A stretch of 64,000 nt of DNA, taken from the NCBI GenBank assembly GCA_027315105.1, contig DAHUYP010000076.1, forward strand, positions 124,001 to 188,000, written 5' to 3'. This DNA is from Gammaproteobacteria bacterium (GTDB lineage Bacteria; Pseudomonadota; Gammaproteobacteria; Steroidobacterales; Steroidobacteraceae). Positions 25,846 through 33,176 of the stretch are shown piece by piece (the first letter of the stretch is position 1; each line of letters begins with the position of its first letter). The position numbers and the translations under genes were made by a program. The notes below the pieces were generated by a model. The model was not told the origin of the DNA. It worked only from the letters and a program-made list of their open reading frames with translations, and did not search any database.

Positions 25846-26625
25846 ATGCCGATACACGAGAAATCGCTGATCCGCCCCGAGGACCTGAAGACGCACGAGC
25901 AGCTGGTGGTCGAAGGGGTGGATGTCTCCGGCCACTGGAGCACCTTCATCCAGACGCGGGTGATCGCCGATTACAACGAGGCCCTGGAGGAGGAGGTCGC
26001 GGCACTGCCGGGCGCCGAGCACATCCATCGCTGCTGGCAGTGCGGGTCGTGCACCAATGCGTGCACGGTCAACGCTCTCAATCCCGATTTCAACCCGCGC
26101 TTCTGGATCTACCTGGTGCGGCTCGGCATGCAGTCGGAGCTGTTGCGGGACAAGGACATCATCTGGCAATGCGTGTCCTGCAACAAGTGCACCTACGCCT
26201 GCCCGCGCGACGTCAACCCCGAGGGGGTCATGAAGGCGTTGAGCCACTGGCTCGAGCTCAAGGGCCACACGCCCAAGTCGCCATCGATGATCTTCGACGA
26301 GGAATTTTCCGAGCAGGTCATCCGGCGCGGCAGGATCGAGGAGGGCCGCCTGATACAGCGGTTCTTCAAGCGCACGGGACAGACGCTCAATCAGGAGTGG
26401 TTGGTCGAGATGGTGCGCCGACTGCTGCGCCACCTGCCGCTCGCTTTGCTCGCACGCCTCGGCCTGGCACGCCTGCTGGCGCCGCGCAGCCGCGGCTGGG
26501 CCGCGGCGCGTGCCGCGATTCAGGACTACGTCGGCGCCCAGCAGGCCCGGCAGCGGCGGGCTCTCGGCCTGGGCGAGCGGCTCGAGACCGGCGCCGCGGA
26601 CGCGGCGGATACCACGCAGCATTGA
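25846..26625 (+). CDS. shdrC2: sHdrC2, two-[4Fe-4S] electron-transfer subunit
   Basis: The 259-residue subunit has cubane motifs at Cys63, 66, 69, 73 (CWQCGSCTNAC) and Cys109, 112, 115, 119 (CVSCNKCTYACP). It pairs with sHdrB2 in the core complex. After the ferredoxin-like core, a helical Arg/Ala-rich C-terminus (residues 190-259) is longer than in methanogen HdrC and may aid assembly. The ATG at 25846 lies 8 bp after shdrH. Confidence 0.94.
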   Translation: MPIHEKSLIRPEDLKTHEQLVVEGVDVSGHWSTFIQTRVIADYNEALEEEVAALPGAEHIHRCWQCGSCTNACTVNALNPDFNPRFWIYLVRLGMQSELLRDKDIIWQCVSCNKCTYACPRDVNPEGVMKALSHWLELKGHTPKSPSMIFDEEFSEQVIRRGRIEEGRLIQRFFKRTGQTLNQEWLVEMVRRLLRHLPLALLARLGLARLLAPRSRGWAAARAAIQDYVGAQQARQRRALGLGERLETGAADAADTTQH

Positions 26626-26637
26626 GGGAGCCCGAGC

Positions 26638-27576
26638 ATGTCCGACGACAAGACCGACAAGTACCGCCGCGTGGCGTATTACCCGGGTTGCGCACTCGAG
26701 GGCACCGGACATGCCTATAACCGCTCGACCCGACAGGTGGGCAAGGCGCTCGGCCTCGATCTGGTGGAGGTGTCGGACTGGAACTGCTGCGGGGCGATGG
26801 AGGTCAAGAACATCGATCCGAAGATCCAGACCTACCTGTCCTCGCGCGTGATGTCGATCGCCGCCAACCGGATGGGCATGGACGTGGTCATGGCGCCGTG
26901 CAACGGCTGCTACCACAACCTCAAGAAGGCCGAGTACGACCTGGCACATGATCCGGCCAGCGCCGAAGTCGTCGGCCGGCTCTCGGCCAAGGCCGGGCAC
27001 GACGCCTATCGCGCCGGCCAGGTCGAGACCATCCACGCGCTCGACTGGATCAAGGCCGCGATCGGCGAGGAAGGGCTGCGCCAGCGGGTGCGCAACGGCC
27101 TCAAGGGCCTGCGCGTGGCCAATTACTACGGCTGCATGTACACCCGGCCGCGCCATATCTTTCCGGAGAAGGACGCCGGTCCGGGCAGCGAATCGACCTT
27201 CGAACCGCATTTCATGGACGATCTGCTGGCGGCAGCGGGTGCGCTCAACGTCGAATTCCCGCTCAAGACCGCCTGTTGCGGCGGCGCGCACACGCTCTCG
27301 GACAGCGATACCTCGACCAAGCTCGTGCTCAATATCCTGCGCGCCGCGGAGACGGCCGGCGCCGAGGTGATCGCGACCGAGTGCCCGACCTGCCATTCGG
27401 GCCTGGAGATGCACCAGATTCGCGCCGACAGGAAATTCGGGCACAAGACGCAGGTGAAGATCATCTACTTCACGCAGCTGCTGGGGCTGGCGCTGGGACT
27501 GACCGCGCGCCAGCTCGGGCTGCACGAGAATGTGTCCGATTCTCTCGAGCTGCTCGCGGCCAAGGGGCTGACGTGA
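26638..27576 (+). CDS. shdrB2: sHdrB2, noncubane Fe-S (CCG) subunit
   Basis: The 312-residue subunit has two complete CCG motifs: Cys18, Cys50-Cys51, Cys88, Cys91 and Cys166, Cys213-Cys214, Cys249, Cys252. In HdrB-type proteins these hold two noncubane [4Fe-4S] clusters at the site of disulfide or sulfane chemistry, so this is a likely catalytic subunit. It follows shdrC2 by 12 bp, with AGGGAG upstream, and overlaps the next gene by 4 bp. Confidence 0.95.
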   Translation: MSDDKTDKYRRVAYYPGCALEGTGHAYNRSTRQVGKALGLDLVEVSDWNCCGAMEVKNIDPKIQTYLSSRVMSIAANRMGMDVVMAPCNGCYHNLKKAEYDLAHDPASAEVVGRLSAKAGHDAYRAGQVETIHALDWIKAAIGEEGLRQRVRNGLKGLRVANYYGCMYTRPRHIFPEKDAGPGSESTFEPHFMDDLLAAAGALNVEFPLKTACCGGAHTLSDSDTSTKLVLNILRAAETAGAEVIATECPTCHSGLEMHQIRADRKFGHKTQVKIIYFTQLLGLALGLTARQLGLHENVSDSLELLAAKGLT

Positions 27577-27989
27577 GAGCGCTGCCGGACATCGAGCGGC
27601 GTCTCGCGCAGCTGCTCGACGGATCGCCGTGCGCCGCCGATGCCGGCGAGCTGCTGCTGCTGGCCGAAGAGGTGCTCGAGCAATGGGTGTGCGCCTGCGG
27701 CGAAGTGCCGACGGCCGAGCATCACGAGGGCTTCCGGCTGCTGGCCCTGCATCGTCAGGGTGCACGAGGGCGCCCGAGCTTCAATGCCTGCCGGGAATCC
27801 TGCCGTGAGCTCGCCTACCATTACAACCTGCTAACATTGCAGGTGCAGCACGCGGATGCCGGGGCGCGGGCGCGCATGATGGGGCTGCTCGCCAATCATC
27901 TGTGCCTGTTCGTCGCCGGCAAGCTTCAAGCCGAGGGGCTCGGAGAGTTCTGCTGCGCGTCGCGACCCCTGCGGGCCGGCGCCGGATGA
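27573..27989 (+). CDS. Small Cys-rich protein between shdrB2 and lbpA
   Basis: The 138-residue protein has eight cysteines, grouped as SPC, VCAC, ACRESC, NHLC and FCC, and a run of histidines (AEHHEG), so metal or Fe-S binding is possible. It is otherwise helical and I do not recognise a named domain. The GTG start at 27573 overlaps the shdrB2 stop and lbpA follows after 27 bp, so it is surely coexpressed with the complex. Small proteins at this position occur in some sHdr loci (perhaps the one called sHdrI), but I cannot confirm the match. Confidence 0.8.
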   Translation: MRALPDIERRLAQLLDGSPCAADAGELLLLAEEVLEQWVCACGEVPTAEHHEGFRLLALHRQGARGRPSFNACRESCRELAYHYNLLTLQVQHADAGARARMMGLLANHLCLFVAGKLQAEGLGEFCCASRPLRAGAG

Positions 27990-28016
27990 ACGATCGTCGG
28001 AAAGAGGGTTGGATCC

Positions 28017-28460
28017 ATGGCCACGGTGCGCGGCTGCAATCTGCCGGATGAACTGCTGTACGACGTCCAGAACCACATCTGGTTTCAGGAGCTCGGGGAC
28101 GGGAACGTCAAGGTCGGGATGACGACGGTGGCCACGGCGATGGCGGGCCAGCTGGTGTCCTTCACGCCCAAGGCAGTCGGCAAGGACGTCAAGGCCGGGA
28201 AATCGTGCGCCACCGTGGAGTCGGGCAAATGGGTCGGTCCCGCCAAGGTCGCTGCCGGCGGCACGGTGGTGCAGATCAATGAAGCGCTGGTCGCGACCCC
28301 GAGCATCGCCAACACGGACCCGTACGGACAGGGCTGGCTGCTGATCCTGAAACCCGAGGACTGGGCGGCGGTCAAGCCCACGCTGGTGCCGGGCACGCAG
28401 GTCGCGGGCCCCTATGAAGCGAAGATGACGGCCGACGGCTTCGCGGGCTGCAAGCCATGA
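28017..28460 (+). CDS. lbpA: LbpA, lipoate-binding protein of the sHdr system
   Basis: LbpA is a GcvH-like protein whose lipoyl group takes part in sHdr sulfur oxidation rather than glycine cleavage. The 147-residue protein has the lipoylation site in TVESGKWVGPAK with Lys71, in the ESGKW form typical of LbpA. It also carries extra cysteines (Cys7, Cys64, and one near the C-terminus). No glycine-cleavage genes are near. Its lipoyl group should be made by sLpl(AB), LipS1 and LipS2 encoded upstream. Confidence 0.96.
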   Translation: MATVRGCNLPDELLYDVQNHIWFQELGDGNVKVGMTTVATAMAGQLVSFTPKAVGKDVKAGKSCATVESGKWVGPAKVAAGGTVVQINEALVATPSIANTDPYGQGWLLILKPEDWAAVKPTLVPGTQVAGPYEAKMTADGFAGCKP

Positions 28461-28819
28461 CCCGTGCCGCCGCCAATGCCGCGCGCCTCGCGCCGATCTG
28501 CGCGGCCCTGCGCCCGAGCGAGCTCGCGGCCCTGCATTCCAGCGCCGCGCGTGCCTGCACGGTGCTCAAGGCGCTTGCCAACGAAGTGCGCCTGATGCTG
28601 GTCTGCCAGCTGGCCGAGGGCGAAAAGTCGGTCGGGCAGCTCCAGCAATGCGTCGGCCTGAGCCAATCCGCGGTGTCGCAGCACCTGGCACTGCTGCGAG
28701 AGCACAAACTGGTGTCGACGCGCCGCAACGGCCAGTCGGTCCACTACGCCCTGGCGAGCGGCGCGGCCGCGGCCATCATCAAGACCCTGCACGATCAGTT
28801 CTGCACGAAGCGCCGCTGA
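28457..28819 (+). CDS. shdrR: sHdrR, ArsR-type sulfur-responsive repressor
   Basis: The 120-residue protein has an ArsR winged helix (residues 35-105, with GLSQSAVSQHLALLREHKLV as recognition region). Of its cysteines, Cys50 and Cys116 stand at the positions I recall for sHdrR and match Cys41/Cys107 of the second ArsR protein at 30484, both 66 residues apart. Per- or polysulfide bridging of such a pair releases DNA in SoxR/BigR-type sensors. The gene overlaps lbpA by 4 bp, so it should repress its own operon, perhaps at the palindrome 21257-21274. Confidence 0.9.
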   Translation: MTRAAANAARLAPICAALRPSELAALHSSAARACTVLKALANEVRLMLVCQLAEGEKSVGQLQQCVGLSQSAVSQHLALLREHKLVSTRRNGQSVHYALASGAAAAIIKTLHDQFCTKRR

Positions 28820-28927
28820 GCCGGCCGTTCGGCGGTGATACGGCACACGCGGTGTTCGACCCCCTCGCCATGGCAATGACGCCGTCGATGCGGCCGCGGC
28901 CGTGTCGAGGCCGATGAGTCCGGTGCA

Positions 28928-29998
28928 GTGCGGCCCGATGTGCTGGTAGCCGGCCTCGGGCCTGCGGGTGCCGCGGCCGCCGCCGCCGCGGCAGCGGCCG
29001 GCGGGCAGGTGCTCGCGGTCGATCGGCGCCGCGTGATCGGTGAGCCGGTGCAGTGCGCGGAATTCGTGTCGGCCGCCTTCAGCCTCGAAGCGATGCCATG
29101 GGATGCGGTGACCTCTCAACCCATCGAGGGCATGATGACGATGGTTGAAGCGGATGCACCGCAGCTCGCCGGCGATTTTCGCGGCCGCATGATCTCCAGG
29201 CTGCGGTTCGATCAGGTCTTGGCGCGCGGCGCGGCGGTGCGCGGCGCGCGTTGTCTGCTGGCAACGAGCGTGACCGGCATTCTCGCCGACGGAACCGTGC
29301 GGCTCTCGAGCGGGCTTGCGGTCAGGCCGCGTATCCTGATCGGCGCGGACGGTCCGCGATCCCGGGTCGGTGCCGCGATCGCGCGCAGCAACCTCGAATT
29401 CGTCGCCACTCGACAGGTCACCGTGCCGCTGGCGCATAGGCACGTTGCCACGGACATCTTCCTGCGAGCGGCCTTCCGCGGCGGCTATGGATGGCTGTTC
29501 CCCAAAGGGCAATCGGCCAACCTGGGCATTGGCGTCGAGCAGCGCCACCGTCATCAGCTCAAGCCGCTGTTGCGCGCACTGCAGGCCGAGCTCGCGGCGG
29601 CTGGACGCATCGGGCGAGCAGGGGCGGTGCAGCTCACCGGTGGACTCATTCCAGTCGGCGGGCGGCTGCGCGTGATCGGCCGGCTCGGGGAAGTGCCCGT
29701 GCTGCTGGCCGGCGACGCTGCAGGTCTGACGAACCCGGTGACGGGCGCGGGTATCGAGGCGGCCGTGCGCTCCGGAGAGCTCGCGGGCGCGGCGAGTGCA
29801 GGCTGGCTCGCGGGCCGATCGGCGGCGCTGGATGACTACGAGGAGGAGCTTGCGGCGCTGTACGATGTGCCCTACGCGCGTGCGCTTCGACGCCGGCGCG
29901 CGCTGGCCGGCGCCTACGCCGGCGGATTGCCCGGCGCCGCGGCGCTGCGGCGCTCGTGGATATCCTCTGCGGATTATTGGCTCGATAGCGCGGGCTGA
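28928..29998 (+). CDS. lipT: LipT, FAD-dependent geranylgeranyl-reductase-like oxidoreductase
   Basis: The 356-residue flavoprotein has an FAD-binding start (VLVAGLGPAGAAAAAAA), the EPVQCAEF segment, and the second FAD motif VLLAGDAAGLTNPVTGAGIE, as in geranylgeranyl reductase-like proteins. In sHdr loci this family is called LipT and is proposed to supply electrons for LipS1/LipS2. The start is a GTG at 28928, 108 bp after shdrR; no in-frame ATG lies closer. It closes the plus-strand sulfur array. Confidence 0.85.
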   Translation: MRPDVLVAGLGPAGAAAAAAAAAAGGQVLAVDRRRVIGEPVQCAEFVSAAFSLEAMPWDAVTSQPIEGMMTMVEADAPQLAGDFRGRMISRLRFDQVLARGAAVRGARCLLATSVTGILADGTVRLSSGLAVRPRILIGADGPRSRVGAAIARSNLEFVATRQVTVPLAHRHVATDIFLRAAFRGGYGWLFPKGQSANLGIGVEQRHRHQLKPLLRALQAELAAAGRIGRAGAVQLTGGLIPVGGRLRVIGRLGEVPVLLAGDAAGLTNPVTGAGIEAAVRSGELAGAASAGWLAGRSAALDDYEEELAALYDVPYARALRRRRALAGAYAGGLPGAAALRRSWISSADYWLDSAG

Positions 29999-30049
29999 CC
30001 GGCGCATGCCGCACGGGCGTCGCCGGCGCCACGCTGGCGGGCCGGCGGG

Positions 30050-30409
30050 TCAGTCGCCGGGTCTTGGCACCGGTGTCGACAGGCAACCCACCAACGTCTG
30101 CAGGCGCAGGCGCGTCAACTCCGACCACGCCTCACGAACCTCTGCTTCGCCGTCCTCGCCCTGCGCGGCGCGCACCGCATCGAGCAAGCGCTCCAGTGCC
30201 TGGCCGAGCTCGTGCGTGCGCGCGTCCGACGCAGTCCAGCCCAGGCGGCGAGCGGCACGCCGGTAGCCTTCGGCATCGAGCGACGAGCGCGCGAGCGCAT
30301 CGAGCCGGCGAAGCCGCCCGATGTCCTCGCGCAGCAGCTGGGCGCGAAACAGGCTTGATTCGGCCGCGAGGCGTCGTTCCAATTCGTCGATCAGCGGCGC
30401 GGCGTGCAT
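30050..30409 (-). CDS. Small helical protein of unknown function downstream of a sulfur-responsive repressor
   Basis: The 119-residue reading frame from the ATG at 30409 is charged and helical (IDELERRLAAES onward), with one cysteine near the C-terminus. I do not recognise a family. It lies 74 bp after the second ArsR gene on the same strand, so it may be cotranscribed with it, and is convergent with lipT. The ribosome-binding site is weak. It is probably real because its amphipathic composition is unlike that of antisense reading frames here. Confidence 0.55.
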   Translation of the reverse strand: MHAAPLIDELERRLAAESSLFRAQLLREDIGRLRRLDALARSSLDAEGYRRAARRLGWTASDARTHELGQALERLLDAVRAAQGEDGEAEVREAWSELTRLRLQTLVGCLSTPVPRPGD

Positions 30410-30483
30410 GCTGTGGGGGCACGGCCTGGCGTGGGGGTAGCTTTGGATGATGCGTCGAGCATGCGCGTGCTGCATTGAGCCGC

Positions 30484-30891
30484 TCAGGCGGCCGGGCGCC
30501 GTGCCGCCGCTGGCTGAGGGGCGCGGGCAGCGACCGCTGCGGCCGCATGATCGGGCCGCTTCACGTGCCGGCACAACGTATCATGCAATGCATCAATCAC
30601 GGCGCTCACGGGGCCCGGCGCCAGCGAATAATAGATGGTCTGAGCACAGCGCCGCGTACGCACGAGCTTATGCTCGCGCAGCACGGCCAGGTGCTGTGAC
30701 AGTACCGACTGGCTCACGTCGATCAAGGCGTTCATCTCGCCGACCGACGACTCGGCGTCCCGCAGCAGGCACAGCACCCGCAGCCGATGTTCATTCGACA
30801 ATATGCGCAGGAAATCCGCGGCGGCGGCGGCGCGCCCGGCGAGCCGGGCGAGCGGGGCCGGGATGGTGGTTGCGCTCTTGCTGCGAGCCAT
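30484..30891 (-). CDS. ArsR-type sulfur-responsive repressor (SoxR/BigR-like)
   Basis: The 135-residue protein has an ArsR winged helix (residues 22-95, DVSQSVLSQHLAVLREHKLV) and cysteines at 41, 82 and 107. Cys41 and Cys107 are 66 residues apart, the same spacing as Cys50/Cys116 in sHdrR. This pairing is typical of persulfide sensors of the SoxR/BigR/SqrR kind. An Ala/Pro/Arg-rich tail follows. It is divergent from pmpA-pmpB over 143 bp with a good promoter, so it probably controls the transporter pair and perhaps the cassette after it. Confidence 0.88.
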   Translation of the reverse strand: MARSKSATTIPAPLARLAGRAAAAADFLRILSNEHRLRVLCLLRDAESSVGEMNALIDVSQSVLSQHLAVLREHKLVRTRRCAQTIYYSLAPGPVSAVIDALHDTLCRHVKRPDHAAAAVAARAPQPAAARRPAA

Positions 30892-30967
30892 GGGTCTGGT
30901 CCGATCGGTGCGATTTGCCGCCGATGTTAGTGCATCCCGAGGCGCAAATGGATGCCGGCAGTCAACA

Positions 30968-30995
30968 TTGACATTCGCGGACGCTCGTATATAAG
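30968..30995 (+). promoter_or_regulatory. Candidate sigma-70 promoter for pmpA-pmpB
   Basis: TTGACA (30968-30973) and TATAAG (30990-30995) are separated by 16 bp and lie 40 bp before the pmpA start. The -35 box is a perfect consensus. The AT-rich bases that follow (to about 31025) are a natural place for the divergent ArsR repressor to bind. Confidence 0.6.
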
Positions 30996-31034
30996 CAATT
31001 CGTAAAGTAGAGGAAGATCATATATTGTGAGCGG

Positions 31035-31595
31035 GTGCCGCGGGGGTCGTATGAGCTGCAGCGACTGGTGCCGGACGTGAAGCGCTCCTCGCGCTCCTAC
31101 TGGAACGCCCATCTTGCGGGCGTCGCTCTGGGGCTGACGCTGTTGTCGACGTTCGTGCTGACGGGACACGGGCTCGGTGCGTCCGGGTTCCCGACCGCGC
31201 TGGCGGCCAGGACGGCGGACATGGTCTCGCCGGCGCTCGCCGCTTCCAATCAGTACCTGGGCCCGATGCTCGAAGACGGCCGCAATCCGCTCGATGCCTG
31301 GATCACCTGGCAGGTGCTGGGGGTGGCGATCGGGGGGCTCGCGGGCGCGCTCGTGTCGGGCGCATTCCGCTGGCACATCGATGGTCCCACGCACCTCAGG
31401 ACCCTTGCGCGGCTGTCGATGGCGCTCGTCGGCGGCATGCTGGCCGGGTTTGGCGCGCGCGTCGCAGCCGGCTGTACCAGCGGTCTGGGCCTGTCCGGGT
31501 CCGCGACGCTTGCGATCGCGGGATTCGTGTTCCTCATGGGTTTCTTCGCGGCCGGCGTTGCCGGCGGCTTTGCGTTCCGGAGGCTCTGGCGGTGA
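31035..31595 (+). CDS. pmpA: PmpA, YeeE/YedE-type sulfur transporter half
   Basis: The membrane protein has four or five helices and the family's signature cysteine in AAGCTSGLGLSG (Cys147 from this start). YeeE/YedE proteins such as TsuA and SoxT move thiosulfate or related sulfane sulfur across the inner membrane by relay between cysteines; PmpA and PmpB are the split two-gene form. The start is uncertain: GTG at 31035 is used, and GTG at 31077 (MKRSSRSYW) is also possible. It overlaps pmpB by 4 bp. Confidence 0.88.
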   Translation: MPRGSYELQRLVPDVKRSSRSYWNAHLAGVALGLTLLSTFVLTGHGLGASGFPTALAARTADMVSPALAASNQYLGPMLEDGRNPLDAWITWQVLGVAIGGLAGALVSGAFRWHIDGPTHLRTLARLSMALVGGMLAGFGARVAAGCTSGLGLSGSATLAIAGFVFLMGFFAAGVAGGFAFRRLWR

Positions 31596-32182
31596 GCCTG
31601 CCGCTGAATCTGGCGGGCCCGGGCTCGGGTCTGGTGCTCGGGAGCCTGTTCGGCTTCATCCTGCAGCGTGGCGGACTGGGCAATGGCTGCAAGCTCACGG
31701 GCCAGCTGCGGCTCGAAGACTGGACGGTCTTCAACGTCATGTTCACGGCCATCATCGTGGCGGCGAGCGGCCTGTGGATCCTCGATGCCACCGGCTACAT
31801 GCCGGCGGCCGGCACCTTCGTGCCGGCCGCTTATTTCCGGGGCGCCCTTGCCGGGGGCGGCTTCGTGGGGCTCGGCATGTCCATCGGCGGCTATTGCCCC
31901 GGGACGTCGGTGGTGGCGGCGGCCAGCGGCCGCATCGACGGAATCTTCTTCTTCGTCGGGCTGGTCGCGGGAACGCTGATGTTCGCCGGCGCCTACGATC
32001 GAATGAGTGCCTGGATGCAGGCGGACACACCCCTGCCGGCATCGACTCTACCGGAACTGCTGCGCATGCCGGGCTGGGCGATCATCGCCGTGCTCGCGCT
32101 CATTGCTGCGAGCGTCCATCTGTGGGTGACCCGCGGCGAGCGCCGCACGAATGCCGCGGCCATGAAGGAGGCTCTGCGATGA
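31592..32182 (+). CDS. pmpB: PmpB, YeeE/YedE-type sulfur transporter half
   Basis: The 196-residue membrane protein is the second half of the split YeeE/YedE transporter, with cysteines at the two expected places: Cys33 in GNGCKLTGQ and Cys102 in GGYCPGTSV. With PmpA it should form one pore for a reduced sulfur compound. It has a GTG start overlapping pmpA, and its stop overlaps the next gene by 4 bp. The divergent ArsR repressor suggests induction by sulfane sulfur. Confidence 0.88.
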   Translation: MSLPLNLAGPGSGLVLGSLFGFILQRGGLGNGCKLTGQLRLEDWTVFNVMFTAIIVAASGLWILDATGYMPAAGTFVPAAYFRGALAGGGFVGLGMSIGGYCPGTSVVAAASGRIDGIFFFVGLVAGTLMFAGAYDRMSAWMQADTPLPASTLPELLRMPGWAIIAVLALIAASVHLWVTRGERRTNAAAMKEALR

Positions 32183-32472
32183 AACGTCCACCCGTCCGGC
32201 GCTCGCCCGCCCGCTCGGCGCTTCTGCCCGCGCTCGCGCTGTTGCTCGGCTCGACCACCCCGGTGATGGCGGCCGCATCCGCGGCCGATGCCCCTTGCGA
32301 CCGACAATCCGCCTCGCGTCCGAAGAACCCGTGTGCGCCAGCCAATCCGTGCGCGCCGGCACGCAAGAATTGCGACTCCGGGAAATCCACGCCGCCGGCC
32401 AATCCCTGCGCGCCGGCCAAGCCCGCCAAGCCGGCCAATCCGTGTGCTCCCGCCGCCGGCAAGAAATCGTGA
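32179..32472 (+). CDS. Small exported protein with NPCAPA repeats
   Basis: The 97-residue precursor has a basic start, a hydrophobic signal (ALLPALALLLGS, cut expected after VMAAA near residue 33) and a short mature part made of four NPCAPA units joined by Lys/Pro linkers, plus single cysteines in APCDR and KNCDS. Six mature cysteines in about 60 residues, each in nearly the same setting, suggest metal binding or persulfide loading in the periplasm. No known domain is visible. It overlaps pmpB by 4 bp, so it should be made together with the sulfur transporter. Confidence 0.8.
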   Translation: MKRPPVRRSPARSALLPALALLLGSTTPVMAAASAADAPCDRQSASRPKNPCAPANPCAPARKNCDSGKSTPPANPCAPAKPAKPANPCAPAAGKKS

Positions 32473-32525
32473 AGGCGTCGTCCGACACGCAAGGCGCCTA
32501 GCGCCGCTGCCGCGAAGCGAGTGAC

Positions 32526-33176
32526 GTGACAAGGGCATACGCATCGTCGCGCCGGCAGCCCCTGGCCGGACCCGCCGTGGTCGCACAGGCGCTCGATTAC
32601 GTGCGTTGCCTGGCGCGGCGGGATCTGAACCCGCTGGCGGTCGTGCTCGGTTCGCGCGAGTCGCCGCCCGCATTCCACCAATATCCAGAACCCGGCATCA
32701 ATTGGATCGGCGGCGGGCTCGGCTATTTCTACCACTCGCACGGCGGGCGGTCAGCGCGAAGCGCCGAACACGGGCATTTCCATCTGTTCGCGCGACAACG
32801 CGATCGCGGCGGCAGTTCCGGCGACCCCTCGTACGCGCACCTGGTGGGCATCGAGGTCGACGCCAGGGGCGCACCGCTGCGCGTGTTTACCACTAACCTC
32901 TGGGTCACCGCGGGCCATTGGCGCTCCGCCGGGTTCATTGGCGGCGAGCTGCGGCGCTTTGCGAGCATCGCCACGCGCCCGCAGAGCGGCCCGGAACGCT
33001 GGATAGGCATGCTTCTCAAGCTCTTTCCCGCCGAGGTGCGCGACGTGCTGCGACAACGCGAACGGCGCGTGGCCCGGTGGCGGCGCGAGCGCACGGCCGA
33101 GCGACGGCTGTGGGATCATCGGATCCGTACTCTGAGCTCGGCGTGCCTTTCGATGTCCGCCAAGACCCGATCGTGA
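32526..33176 (+). CDS. His-rich protein, possibly DUF6969 family
   Basis: The 216-residue protein has no signal peptide. Its centre contains many histidines in order: FYHSHGG, then AEHGHFHLFAR, then SYAHLVGIEVDARGAPL, then FTTNLWVTAGHW, a pattern that would suit a metal site. I connect it to DUF6969 from memory only. The C-terminal third is strongly basic. The GTG at 32526 is used as start. It overlaps the rhodanese gene by 4 bp, placing a probable cytoplasmic protein in a set of exported ones. Confidence 0.7.
   Translation: MTRAYASSRRQPLAGPAVVAQALDYVRCLARRDLNPLAVVLGSRESPPAFHQYPEPGINWIGGGLGYFYHSHGGRSARSAEHGHFHLFARQRDRGGSSGDPSYAHLVGIEVDARGAPLRVFTTNLWVTAGHWRSAGFIGGELRRFASIATRPQSGPERWIGMLLKLFPAEVRDVLRQRERRVARWRRERTAERRLWDHRIRTLSSACLSMSAKTRS

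Noticed and set aside
21724-27576. Methanogen-type heterodisulfide reductase or type II sHdr with electron-transfer flavoproteins
   Set aside because: HdrA is short with the sulfur-oxidiser cluster site, lbpA is linked, and no etfAB or third hdrB is present.
25672-27765. 697-codon minus-strand open frame across shdrC2 and shdrB2
   Set aside because: Covers two well-supported Fe-S subunit genes; composition is that of an antisense frame.
28017-28460. Glycine cleavage H protein
   Set aside because: The lipoylation site has the ESGKW form, extra cysteines occur, and no gcvT or gcvP is near; the sHdr context decides for LbpA.
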